Assembly: GCA_023394015.1 (NCBI GenBank)
Contig: JAEXBL010000480.1
Coordinates: 1 to 6,899 of the forward strand
Source: Pseudomonadota bacterium
Lineage (GTDB): Bacteria > Pseudomonadota > Gammaproteobacteria > Burkholderiales > Burkholderiaceae_C
Direction of reading: 5' to 3'
Length of the DNA: 6,899 nt
Below are positions 1-5,975 of this stretch, piece after piece. A program made the translations under genes and the position numbers. The first letter of the stretch is position 1, and each line of letters opens with the position of its first letter. The notes beneath the pieces are model-generated. The model was not told the origin of the DNA. It was given only the letters and a program-made list of their open reading frames with translations, and made no database searches.

Positions 1-439
1 CGACGCGTGCCAGCTCTGCGTGCAGCGCGGGCCAGCCGTCGCGCGCGGCGCGTTCCTCGATCTGGCGCCGCACCGCAGGGTCGGCGGGCGGCAGCGCGTC
101 GAGCCCCTCGAACAGCGCCTTGAAGTACAGCATGGTGCCGCCCACCAGCAGCGGCAGCCTGCCGCGCGCGCGGATCTCGCCGATCAGCCGCGTCGCGTCG
201 CGCACGAACTCGGCCGCGCTGTAGGCCTCGCGCGGGTCGCGAATGTCGATCAGGTGGTGCGGCACCGCGGCGCGCTCGGCTGGGGTGGGCTTGGCGGTGC
301 CGATGTCCATGCCGCGGTAGACCAGCGCCGAATCCACGCTGATGATCTCCACCGGCAGCAGTTCGGCCAGCGCCAGCGCCACCGCGCTCTTGCCGCTGGC
401 GGTGGGGCCGGCAATACACAGGGTTTGACTGGTATCCAT
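1..439 (-). CDS. miaA: tRNA dimethylallyltransferase MiaA (N-terminal part; cut by window edge)
   Basis: MiaA transfers a dimethylallyl group from dimethylallyl diphosphate to N6 of A37 in tRNAs that read codons starting with U; it is a cytoplasmic enzyme. The visible 146 residues show the family hallmarks: a P-loop GPTASGKS at residues 11-18, the [16 protein letters not shown] block at 36-51 (its Asp36 corresponds to the proposed catalytic base), PHHLIDI at 60-66, and [12 protein letters not shown] at 98-109. The C-terminal half lies beyond position 1. The ATG at 437-439 is the only sensible start, because an in-frame TAG lies at 464-466 and no start codon falls between. No Shine-Dalgarno is seen upstream; instead a TGA of another reading frame (441-443) sits one base before the ATG. 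In E. coli miaA follows mutL directly; here an MFS gene lies between them. Identification is secure. Confidence 0.95.
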   Translation of the reverse strand, partial: MDTSQTLCIAGPTASGKSAVALALAELLPVEIISVDSALVYRGMDIGTAKPTPAERAAVPHHLIDIRDPREAYSAAEFVRDATRLIGEIRARGRLPLLVGGTMLYFKALFEGLDALPPADPAVRRQIEERAARDGWPALHAELARV

Positions 440-607
440 TTCAGTTGTCCATGGGGCCGCGAACTACCCGCAGCGCATGAAACACATGCCGAATGACCGC
501 ACTCTGGCGAGCGCATGACCCATGACAAAGCCCATCGTCCGGCGCGGCGCCTTGGTCATTGGTCATGGCGCGCCAGCGCCAGTCATTGAGCGAAGCGAAG
601 TCATGCC
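440..607. repeat. Intergenic region with mirrored ATGAC/GTCAT cluster
   Basis: This 168-bp gap between the MFS stop and the miaA start holds seven copies of the pentamer ATGAC or its complement GTCAT within 112 bp. On the plus strand ATGAC occurs at 493-497, 515-519 and 522-526, and GTCAT at 555-559, 562-566, 582-586 and 600-604. The first three copies point one way and the last four the other. The inner four form two tandem heptamer pairs, CATGACC-CATGACA (514-527) and GGTCATT-GGTCATG (554-567), which are inverted copies of each other at 12 of 14 positions. A perfect 6-bp stem with a 4-nt loop (TGGCGC/GCGCCA, 566-581) abuts the right pair. No T-run follows, so it does not look like a standard terminator. 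It may be an operator array for miaA or a dispersed intergenic repeat; the function is unknown. Confidence 0.55.
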
Positions 608-1858
608 TCACTGCTCCGGCTCGCCATGTTTCTGCACCAGCGTCCACGCCGCCAGCGCGATCACCACGCACCAGGCCAGCAGGCCCAGGCCCAGCGGGCG
701 CGCCGTGCCGTCCATGGCTCGACCCAGCCACAGGCCCATGGGAAAGGCCACGGCCATCATCACGAAGCCATTGAGGGCCGACGCCGCCCCCGCCATCTGC
801 GGAAACGGCGCCACGGCGCCGCTTTGCCCCACCGGCTGGTGCACGCCGTGCGCCACCATGAACAGCGCCTGCGGCAGCACCACGGCCCAGGCGCCGTACC
901 AGGGCCGGCCCCAGCCCAGCCAGGCCAGCGCCGCCATCAGCGCGCCGGCCACCAGGCTCATGCCGCCGGCCAGCATCACCGTGCGCCGGATGCCCCAGCG
1001 CCCCAGCAGGCGCCGGCAGGCGATGGTGCCGACGATGTACAGCAGCGAGCCGAAGGCCATCAGCCCGCCATAGGCCAGCCGGCTCAGGCCCAGGCCCTCG
1101 ATCAGCACGAAGGACGAACTGGCCAGAAAGGTGAACAGCGCCGCGAACGAAGCCGACGACAGCACGCAGTAGGCGATGAAGGTGGGGTGCCGCGCGATCT
1201 GCGCCCACGAGCGCCACAGCGTGCCCGGCGCCAGCGCCTGCGGGTTGCGCGCCGGCACCGTCTCTTCAAGGCGCAGCCACAGCAGCACCAACGTCGCGAT
1301 GCCGAACAGCGCCAGCGCCGCCATGGCGGCGCGCCAGTGCACCCAGTCGGTGAGCAGGCCGCCCACCGGCGTGCAGCACACGGCGATCACGCCCAGGCCG
1401 GAGAGGCCGCGCGACATCATCCTGGCGCCTTCCAGCGGCGGGTACAGATCCCGCACGATGGCGCGCGCGCCCATCACCGCCGCGCCCATGGCCGCGCCCT
1501 GGGCGATGCGCGCGCCGATCAGCATCGGCATGCTCGGCGCCAGCACGCAGGCCAGCGAGGCCAGCACATAGGCGCCCATGCCCGCCAGCAGCACCGGCCG
1601 GCGGCCGAAGCGGTCCGACAGCGGCCCCCACACCAGCTGCGAGAAGCCGAACGACAGCAGCAGCGCGGCGAACGTCATCTGCACCTGCGACATGCTGGCG
1701 CCCAAGTCCTGCTGCAGCGCCGGCAGGGCGGGCAGGTAGACGTCGGTGGTGACCGGCTGGATGCCCAGCAGCAGGGCCAGCAGCAGCACCACGATCAGCG
1801 GCGGCATGGCCGTGGTGCGCGCGGGTGCGGCGGCGGCTGGGAGCGGGGTGGCGGACAC
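608..1858 (-). CDS. Bcr/CflA-type MFS drug-efflux transporter
   Basis: This is a 416-residue inner-membrane major facilitator protein, probably a proton-driven exporter of the Bcr/CflA drug-resistance group; the substrate cannot be read from the sequence. Twelve hydrophobic segments fit the length. TTDVYLPALPAL at 38-49 in the first helix is typical of Bcr/CflA. Motif A, GPLSDRFGRRPVLL, is at 78-91, ARAIVRDLYP follows helix 4 at 131-140, and a Gly/Pro-rich helix 5 segment (GVIAVCCTPVGG, 156-167) resembles the antiporter motif C. HQPVGQSGAVAPFPQMAGAASAL at 340-362 is also group-like. The start is uncertain. GTG at 1858 gives 17 extra polar, Ala/Pro-rich residues; ATG at 1807 begins right at the first helix. 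Neither has a clear Shine-Dalgarno. It lies 61 bp after mutL on the same strand. Substrate and any link to mutL or miaA are unknown. Confidence 0.88.
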   Translation of the reverse strand: MSATPLPAAAAPARTTAMPPLIVVLLLALLLGIQPVTTDVYLPALPALQQDLGASMSQVQMTFAALLLSFGFSQLVWGPLSDRFGRRPVLLAGMGAYVLASLACVLAPSMPMLIGARIAQGAAMGAAVMGARAIVRDLYPPLEGARMMSRGLSGLGVIAVCCTPVGGLLTDWVHWRAAMAALALFGIATLVLLWLRLEETVPARNPQALAPGTLWRSWAQIARHPTFIAYCVLSSASFAALFTFLASSSFVLIEGLGLSRLAYGGLMAFGSLLYIVGTIACRRLLGRWGIRRTVMLAGGMSLVAGALMAALAWLGWGRPWYGAWAVVLPQALFMVAHGVHQPVGQSGAVAPFPQMAGAASALNGFVMMAVAFPMGLWLGRAMDGTARPLGLGLLAWCVVIALAAWTLVQKHGEPEQ

Positions 1859-1865
1859 GCGCGCG

Positions 1866-1874
1866 AGCGTAGCA
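1866..1874 (-). promoter_or_regulatory. Possible extended -10 of the MFS gene
   Basis: On the minus strand TGCTACGCT fits an extended -10 (TGn then TAnnnT). It ends 7 nt before the GTG codon at 1858, so transcription would begin at or within a base of that codon, giving a leaderless message. No -35 match is visible in the GC-rich palindrome upstream. The hexamer matches TATAAT at only three positions, so this is a weak call. Confidence 0.3.
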
Positions 1875-1879
1875 GAAGG

Positions 1880-1905
1880 CCACCGGCCGGCGCCGGCGAC
1901 GGTGG
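1880..1905 (-). repeat. GC-rich inverted repeat downstream of mutL
   Basis: The arms CCACCG (1880-1885) and CGGTGG (1900-1905) enclose the perfect 12-bp palindrome GCCGGCGCCGGC (1886-1897). The structure begins 14 bases past the mutL stop codon. The minus-strand continuation is CCTTCTGCT rather than a T-run, so it could slow or help end transcription but is not a canonical intrinsic terminator. It lies directly upstream of the possible MFS -10. Confidence 0.4.
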
Positions 1906-1919
1906 TGATGCCGACCTGG

Positions 1920-3752
1920 TCAGCGCCCGCGCAGGAACAGCCCGTCCAGCTCGCGCAGCGTGAGCTGGCGCCAGGTGGGGCGGCCGTGGTTGCATTGGTC
2001 CGACCGCTCGGTGGCTTCCATCTGGCGCAGCAGGGCGTTCATCTCCTCGTGCGTCAGGCGGCGGTTGGCGCGCACCGCGCCGTGGCAGGCCATGGTGGCC
2101 AGCAGCTCGTGCTGCGCGCGCTCGACCACCGTGGCGGCCTCGTGCTGGGCCAGCTCGGCCAGCACGCTGCGCGCCAGCTCCACCGCGTCGCCGGCGGCCA
2201 GCGGCGCCGGCACGGCGCGCACGGCCAGGGTCCTGGGCGAGAAGGGCGTGATCTCCAGCCCCAGCCGCGCCAGCACCTCGGCGCCGCTTTCGGCGGTGGC
2301 CACTTCCTGCGGGGTGGCGGCGAAGGTGGCGGGGATCAAGAGCGGCTGGCTGCTGATCTGCGCGCCGTCGAGCTGCGCTTTGAGCCGCTCGTAGACGATG
2401 CGCTCGTGCGCCGCGTGCATGTCGACCAGCACCAGGCCGGCGTGGTTCTCGGCCAGGATGTAGATGCCGTGCAGTTGCGCCACGGCGCGGCCCAGCGGCC
2501 AGGCGGGCACCTCGTCCGGCTGATCGGCAGCAGCGGCTGGCCGCGGCGCCGGGGTGGGCGACCACAGGGCGCGCAACTCTTCCACCGCCTGCGCGGGCGA
2601 TGCGCCTGAGTAAGAAGCGGCCGTTGCCAACGGCATCTGCGCCGGCGGCCTGAACGCCTGGAGGTCGGGCGCCCCCGCATCGTCATCGCGCCAGGTGGGT
2701 GGGGGCAGCGGCTCGGGCGCCGCCACGCCACCGGCCAGCGCGGCACGCGGCGCGGCCAGCGCGTTCTCGACCGCGTGGCGCACGGCCTGGTGCACCTCGC
2801 GGCTGTCGCGAAAGCGCACCTCGATCTTGGTCGGGTGCACGTTCACGTCCACCCGCGCCGGGTCGATGGCCACATGCAGCACGTACACCGGCTGGCGCTG
2901 GCCGTGCAGCACGTCCTCGTAGGCGGCGCGGGCGGCATGGGCGATCACCTTGTCGCGCACGAAGCGGCCGTTGACGTAGGCGAACTGCTGGTCGGCGCGC
3001 GCGCGGGCCACGTCGGGCAGGCCGGCACGGCCGCTGACGTGCACCGGCCCGGCGCGGTGATCGACGGCGATCGACTGCGCCAGAAAGTCCTCGCCCAGCA
3101 CGTCGGCCAGGCGCTGCGCGCGCCCCGCCTCGCCGGGGTGGGCGCGCCACTGCTCGATCAGCTTGCCTTCGTGCCAGATGGCGAAGCTCACGTCGGGTCG
3201 CGCCAGCGCATGGCGGCGCACGGCGTCGATGCAGTGCGCCAGCTCGGTGGCGTCGGTCTTCAGGAACTTGCGCCGCGCCGGCACGCTGTAGAACAGCTCC
3301 TTGACCTCCACCGTCGTGCCCTGGGCGCGCGCGGCGGGCTTCAGCTCGCCGGTGCGGCCATCCAGCGCGTGGGCATGGTCCTGGCCGCCCGCGCGCGACA
3401 GCAGGGTGACTTCGGCGATCGAGTTGATGGCGGCCAGGGCCTCGCCGCGAAAGCCCATGGTGCCCACCGCCTCCAGTTCGGGCAGGCTGGCGATCTTGCT
3501 GGTGGCGTGGCGCCTGAGGGCCGTGGCCATCTCGCCGGGCGGGATGCCGGCGCCGTCGTCCTCCACGCTGATCAGCCGCACGCCGCCGGCCAGCAGCCGC
3601 ACGGTGATCTGCGTGGCGCCGGCGTCGAGCGCGTTGTCGAGCAGCTCGCGCACCACCGAGGCCGGCCGCTCCACCACCTCGCCGGCGGCGATCTGGCTGA
3701 TCAGCTCGTCGGGCAGTTCGCGGATGGGGCGGCGGGCAGGCGGGTGGGGCAT
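1920..3752 (-). CDS. mutL: DNA mismatch repair protein MutL, endonuclease type
   Basis: MutL is the ATP-dependent matchmaker that links mismatch-bound MutS to strand removal. At 610 residues it is of normal length. The GHKL ATPase part shows RELLDNALDAGA at 35-46 (Glu36, Asn40), DDGAGI at 65-70, RHATSKI at 81-87, GTMGFRGEAL at 97-106 and VNVHPTKIEVRF at 303-314 (Lys309). A Pro/Ala-rich linker spans about 335-415. The C-terminal part carries DMHAAHERIVYE at 444-455, a variant of the nuclease motif DQHA(X)2E(X)4E, plus ACHGAVRA (555-562), CNHGRPT (587-593) and FLR (606-608), matching the metal-site motifs of MutL nickases. QPLLIP at 469-474 fits the sliding-clamp-binding pattern Qxx(L/I)xP. This arrangement is expected in bacteria without MutH. 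The ATG at 3752 places IAAGEVVERP at the usual distance from the N-terminus. There is no Shine-Dalgarno; a -10-like TAGAAT lies 6 nt upstream. Confidence 0.97.
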   Translation of the reverse strand: MPHPPARRPIRELPDELISQIAAGEVVERPASVVRELLDNALDAGATQITVRLLAGGVRLISVEDDGAGIPPGEMATALRRHATSKIASLPELEAVGTMGFRGEALAAINSIAEVTLLSRAGGQDHAHALDGRTGELKPAARAQGTTVEVKELFYSVPARRKFLKTDATELAHCIDAVRRHALARPDVSFAIWHEGKLIEQWRAHPGEAGRAQRLADVLGEDFLAQSIAVDHRAGPVHVSGRAGLPDVARARADQQFAYVNGRFVRDKVIAHAARAAYEDVLHGQRQPVYVLHVAIDPARVDVNVHPTKIEVRFRDSREVHQAVRHAVENALAAPRAALAGGVAAPEPLPPPTWRDDDAGAPDLQAFRPPAQMPLATAASYSGASPAQAVEELRALWSPTPAPRPAAAADQPDEVPAWPLGRAVAQLHGIYILAENHAGLVLVDMHAAHERIVYERLKAQLDGAQISSQPLLIPATFAATPQEVATAESGAEVLARLGLEITPFSPRTLAVRAVPAPLAAGDAVELARSVLAELAQHEAATVVERAQHELLATMACHGAVRANRRLTHEEMNALLRQMEATERSDQCNHGRPTWRQLTLRELDGLFLRGR

Positions 3753-3758
3753 GCGCTG

Positions 3759-3764
3759 ATTCTA
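3759..3764 (-). promoter_or_regulatory. Probable mutL -10 element, leaderless start
   Basis: The minus-strand TAGAAT matches the sigma-70 -10 consensus TATAAT at five of six positions and ends 6 nt before the mutL ATG. The expected transcription start therefore falls on the A of the ATG. The 17-bp-spaced -35 position (3782-3787, CGCTGG) is a poor match and lies inside the tctA terminator stem. No ribosome binding site is present, which fits a leaderless mRNA. Confidence 0.5.
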
Positions 3765-3765
3765 G

Positions 3766-3802
3766 AAAGGACAAGGCGCCGCCAGCGGTGGCTGGCGGCG
3801 CC
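3766..3802 (-). terminator. Intrinsic terminator of the tctBA unit
   Basis: There is a perfect 12-bp stem, GGCGCCGCCAGC (3775-3786) and its complement (3791-3802), with a 4-nt loop. It begins 26 bases after the tctA stop. On the minus strand it is followed by TTGTCCTTT, a broken but T-rich tail. On the plus strand no T-rich tail follows, so it works in the tctA direction. The mutL -10 begins only two bases past the end of this element. Confidence 0.8.
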
Positions 3803-3828
3803 CGGTCGGCTGCGGCACGTGGGCCGGG

Positions 3829-5346
3829 TCAGGCCGGCGAGGCCTCGTCGGCGCTGATGATGTCGATGCGCGAGCGGCTGCGCAGGCGCTTGTAGGCGAC
3901 GGTGGCCAGGATCAGCAGGGTGACCACCATGAAGGCGCCGCTCAGCGGCCGCGTGAAGAACACCGTCAGGTCGCCGCGCGACAGCAGCGTGGTGCGGCGG
4001 AAGTTCTCCTCCATCATCGGCCCCAGCACGAAGCCCAGCAGCAGCGGCGCCGGCTGAAAGCCCAGCCGCGACAGCATGTAGCCGAAGACGCCCAGCGCCA
4101 GCACCATGCCGACGTCGAACAGGTTGTTGTTGGCGCTGTAGACACCGATGGCGATGAGGAACAGCACGGTGGGGAAGATCAGTCGGTAAGGCACCGACAG
4201 CATGCGCACCCACACCCCGATCAGCGGGATGTTCAGCACCAGCAGCATCAGGTTGCCGATCCAGAAGCTGATCAGCAGGCCCCAGAACATGGCCGGGTAC
4301 TCCACCATCAGCTGCGGGCCGGGGGCGATGTTGTGGATCATCAGCGCGCCCAGCATCAGCGCCATCACGGCGTCGCCGGGGATGCCCAGGGTCAGGGTCG
4401 GGATGAAGGCCGTGATGGCCGCCGAGCTGTTGGCCGCCTCGGGGCCGGACACGCCTTCCATGGCGCCGTGGCCGAACTTCTCCGGCGTGCGCGAGACCTT
4501 TTTCTCGATCGCGTAGGACATGAACGAGGCCATGGTGCCGCCGGCGCCGGGCAGGATGCCCAGCAGCGAGCCGATCGTGGAGCCGCGGCCGATGGCGCCC
4601 ATGGAGCCGATGATCTCGCCCTTGGCCGGGCGCACCGCGCGGCTGCTCATTTTGGCGATCAGCGTGCCTTCACCCAGCCGGCCGGCGTTGGACAGCACGT
4701 CGGCGATGCCGAACAGGCCCATGGCCAGCGCCACGATGGAGATGCCGTCCGTCAACTCGGGCACATCGAAGGAAAAGCGCGCGACGCCCGAGTTGACGTC
4801 GGTGCCGACGACGCCGAAGATCAGGCCCAGCACCACCGCGGCAATGCCCTTCAGCGGCGAGCCGCTGGTCAGCGTGGAGGCGGCCAGCAGGCCCATCAGC
4901 ATCAGCGCGAAGTATTCGGCCGGGCCGAACAAAAAGGCCATGTCCACCAGCAGCGGGCTGAAGAACATCATCAGCACGATGCCCACGCACACGCCCAGGA
5001 AGGAGGCGAACATGGCCATGAAGATGGCCGAGCCGCCCTTGCCCTGGCGCGCCAGCGGGTTGCCGTCGACGCACACCACGGCGTGCGAGGCCGTGCCGGG
5101 CAGGTTCAGCAGGATGGAGGTGGTGGCGCCGCCGAAGCTGGTGCCGTAATACAGGCCGGCCAGCATCAGCAGCGCGCCGGTCGGGTCCAGCCCGTAGGTC
5201 ACCGGCAGCAGCATGGAGATGGCGGCCAGCGCGCCAATGCCCGGCAGCACGCCGATGATGTTGCCCAGCAGCACGCCGATGAAGGCGTACATCAGGTTGT
5301 GCCAGCTCAGGGCCGTGGAAAAACCCAGCAGAAGGTTGTCCAGCAT
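3829..5346 (-). CDS. tctA: Tripartite tricarboxylate transporter large membrane subunit TctA
   Basis: TctA is the large permease subunit of the TTT family, which imports citrate or other carboxylates using an ion gradient and a periplasmic binding protein. The 505 residues match the usual length of about 500 with many hydrophobic helices. Family signatures are GNIIGVLPGIGALAAISMLL at 28-47, ILLNLPGTASHAV at 78-90, GSPLKGIAAVVLGLIFG at 162-178, GILPGAGGTMASFMSYAIEK at 263-282, GHGAMEGVSGPEAANSSAA at 292-310 and LTLGIPGDAVMALMLGA at 318-334. The pairs GVLPGIG/GILPGAG and NLPGTA/GIPGDA show the internal two-fold duplication typical of TctA. The ATG at 5346 has a strong Shine-Dalgarno. tctB lies 13 bp upstream and a hairpin terminator follows. 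The substrate cannot be told from this subunit. Confidence 0.95.
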   Translation of the reverse strand: MLDNLLLGFSTALSWHNLMYAFIGVLLGNIIGVLPGIGALAAISMLLPVTYGLDPTGALLMLAGLYYGTSFGGATTSILLNLPGTASHAVVCVDGNPLARQGKGGSAIFMAMFASFLGVCVGIVLMMFFSPLLVDMAFLFGPAEYFALMLMGLLAASTLTSGSPLKGIAAVVLGLIFGVVGTDVNSGVARFSFDVPELTDGISIVALAMGLFGIADVLSNAGRLGEGTLIAKMSSRAVRPAKGEIIGSMGAIGRGSTIGSLLGILPGAGGTMASFMSYAIEKKVSRTPEKFGHGAMEGVSGPEAANSSAAITAFIPTLTLGIPGDAVMALMLGALMIHNIAPGPQLMVEYPAMFWGLLISFWIGNLMLLVLNIPLIGVWVRMLSVPYRLIFPTVLFLIAIGVYSANNNLFDVGMVLALGVFGYMLSRLGFQPAPLLLGFVLGPMMEENFRRTTLLSRGDLTVFFTRPLSGAFMVVTLLILATVAYKRLRSRSRIDIISADEASPA

Positions 5347-5353
5347 GGTCGTG

Positions 5354-5360
5354 CCTCCTT
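5354..5360 (-). promoter_or_regulatory. Strong ribosome binding site of tctA overlapping tctB stop
   Basis: The minus-strand AAGGAGG sits 7 nt before the tctA ATG and shares a base with the tctB stop codon (TGAAGGAGG). Ribosomes finishing tctB would be placed directly at the tctA start, which favours coupled translation of the two membrane subunits. Confidence 0.85.
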
Positions 5361-5827
5361 CAACCCCAGCTGAACAGCGGGAACTGCATTTGCATGCCGT
5401 AACGGAACACCGCGACGGCGAACACCGTCACCCCGATGGCCAGCAGCAGGCTGGCCTTGAGGGAGTTCTTGGGGTCGCCCTGCGCGGCCACGAAGATCAG
5501 CACCAGCGTGGCCGGCACCAACCCGCCCCATTTGCCCAGCACGATGAAGGCCAGCATGCCACCGATGCAGGCGACCCAGGGCCGCACGTGGCTGCGCACC
5601 GTCTCCATGAAGTGCCGGCGCCCGTGGTCGGCCACGACTTCGTCGGGCGAATCGGGCGTGAAGGCGATCAACAGGCCCAGCAGGGTCAGGATCACGCCCA
5701 GGGCCAGGGGGTAGTAGCCGGGGCCCATCCGGGCCAGGCTGCCGAGCTGGTACTCGGTCGCGCCGACCGTGGTGCCGATGCCGATCAGCACCATCAACCC
5801 GGCCGACAGAAATTTCTGTTTGATCAT
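5360..5827 (-). CDS. tctB: Tripartite tricarboxylate transporter small membrane subunit TctB
   Basis: TctB is the small, poorly conserved membrane subunit that pairs with TctA in the TTT carboxylate importer. The 155-residue product has the usual size (about 150) and about four to five hydrophobic segments, near residues 6-23, 38-57, 83-115 (probably two helices) and 125-141. The block LARMGPGYYPLALGVILTLL at 31-50 is the characteristic TctB signature. The open frame extends upstream to 6106, but the ATG at 5827 is chosen because AGGA lies 9 nt before it and the product then starts with a short cytoplasmic MIKQK and the first helix; the upstream extension is Pro/Ala/Cys-rich and unlike TctB. 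The stop codon overlaps the tctA ribosome binding site. No tctC gene for the periplasmic binding protein adjoins this pair. Confidence 0.9.
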   Translation of the reverse strand: MIKQKFLSAGLMVLIGIGTTVGATEYQLGSLARMGPGYYPLALGVILTLLGLLIAFTPDSPDEVVADHGRRHFMETVRSHVRPWVACIGGMLAFIVLGKWGGLVPATLVLIFVAAQGDPKNSLKASLLLAIGVTVFAVAVFRYGMQMQFPLFSWG

Positions 5828-5835
5828 CTTGTCTC

Positions 5836-5841
5836 TTCCTG
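5836..5841 (-). promoter_or_regulatory. Ribosome binding site of tctB
   Basis: The minus strand reads CAGGAAGAGACAAG just before the ATG at 5827. The AGGAAG core lies at a workable distance and decides this start over the longer open frame that reaches 6106. Confidence 0.6.
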
Positions 5842-5850
5842 TGTAGTCGC

Positions 5851-5862
5851 CGCACCGGTGCG
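5851..5862. promoter_or_regulatory. 12-bp palindrome in the tctB leader
   Basis: CGCACCGGTGCG is a perfect palindrome 23 bases upstream of the tctB ATG. An alternative stem pairs GTCGC (5846-5850) with GCGAC (5860-5864). It could be a repressor site just downstream of the putative promoter or a leader hairpin near the ribosome binding site. In DNA this GC-rich such a palindrome can also occur by chance. Confidence 0.3.
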
Positions 5863-5906
5863 ACGCGGCACACTGGCTGCCGCAGCGCGGGCCGTGTGTG
5901 TGGGCA

Positions 5907-5912
5907 AGTCTA
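5907..5912 (-). promoter_or_regulatory. Possible -10 element of tctBA
   Basis: The minus-strand TAGACT agrees with TATAAT at four of six positions. The -35 position would fall around 5930-5935, inside the palindrome at 5928-5944, and reads AACCCA, a poor match that suggests dependence on an activator. Transcription would start near 5900 and leave a leader of about 73 nt. Confidence 0.35.
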
Positions 5913-5927
5913 GGAGCGGGCGTTGAT

Positions 5928-5944
5928 CCTGGGTTTAACCAAGG
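5928..5944. promoter_or_regulatory. Imperfect palindrome upstream of tctB
   Basis: CCTGGGTT (5928-5935) and AACCAAGG (5937-5944) are inverted copies at seven of eight positions around a single central T. It abuts the perfect palindrome at 5945-5962 and covers the expected -35 region of the tctBA promoter. A regulator-binding site is a reasonable inference; the protein is unknown. Confidence 0.4.
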
Positions 5945-5962
5945 CATGACCATTTGGTCATG
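5945..5962. promoter_or_regulatory. Perfect 18-bp inverted repeat, likely operator
   Basis: CATGACCA (5945-5952) and TGGTCATG (5955-5962) are perfect 8-bp inverted arms around TT. It lies between the kinase stop and tctB, 118 bp before the tctB start and upstream of the possible promoter. It is less GC-rich than its surroundings, and the minus strand lacks a T-run after it, so an operator is more likely than a terminator. Its half-site CATGACC/GGTCATG recurs in the gap before miaA. Confidence 0.55.
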
Positions 5963-5975
5963 TGCCGTCAAGGGT

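Noticed and set aside
441..1217. Minus-strand open frame of 258 codons overlapping the MFS gene
   Set aside because: Most of it is an out-of-frame reading of the MFS coding sequence. Only its last 41 codons are intergenic, and these are discussed separately.
626..1963. Long plus-strand open frame of 445 codons
   Set aside because: It lies antisense to the MFS gene and its product is dominated by Arg, His, Gln and Ala, as expected from the complement of a GC-rich coding sequence.
2683..3774. Minus-strand open frame of 363 codons overlapping mutL
   Set aside because: It is a frame-shifted reading of mutL with Arg/Ala/Pro-rich sequence; mutL itself is intact and conserved over the same bases.
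2775..3857. Plus-strand open frame of 360 codons
   Set aside because: It is the antisense shadow of mutL, with no recognisable domain or start signal.
4333..5373. Plus-strand open frame of 346 codons
   Set aside because: It is antisense to tctA, and its His/Gln/Ala/Gly-rich low-complexity composition is typical of a shadow frame.
5945..5962. The perfect inverted repeat as terminator of the kinase gene
   Set aside because: The stem is short with almost no loop, and the minus strand continues CCTTGGTTAAACCC rather than with a T-run.
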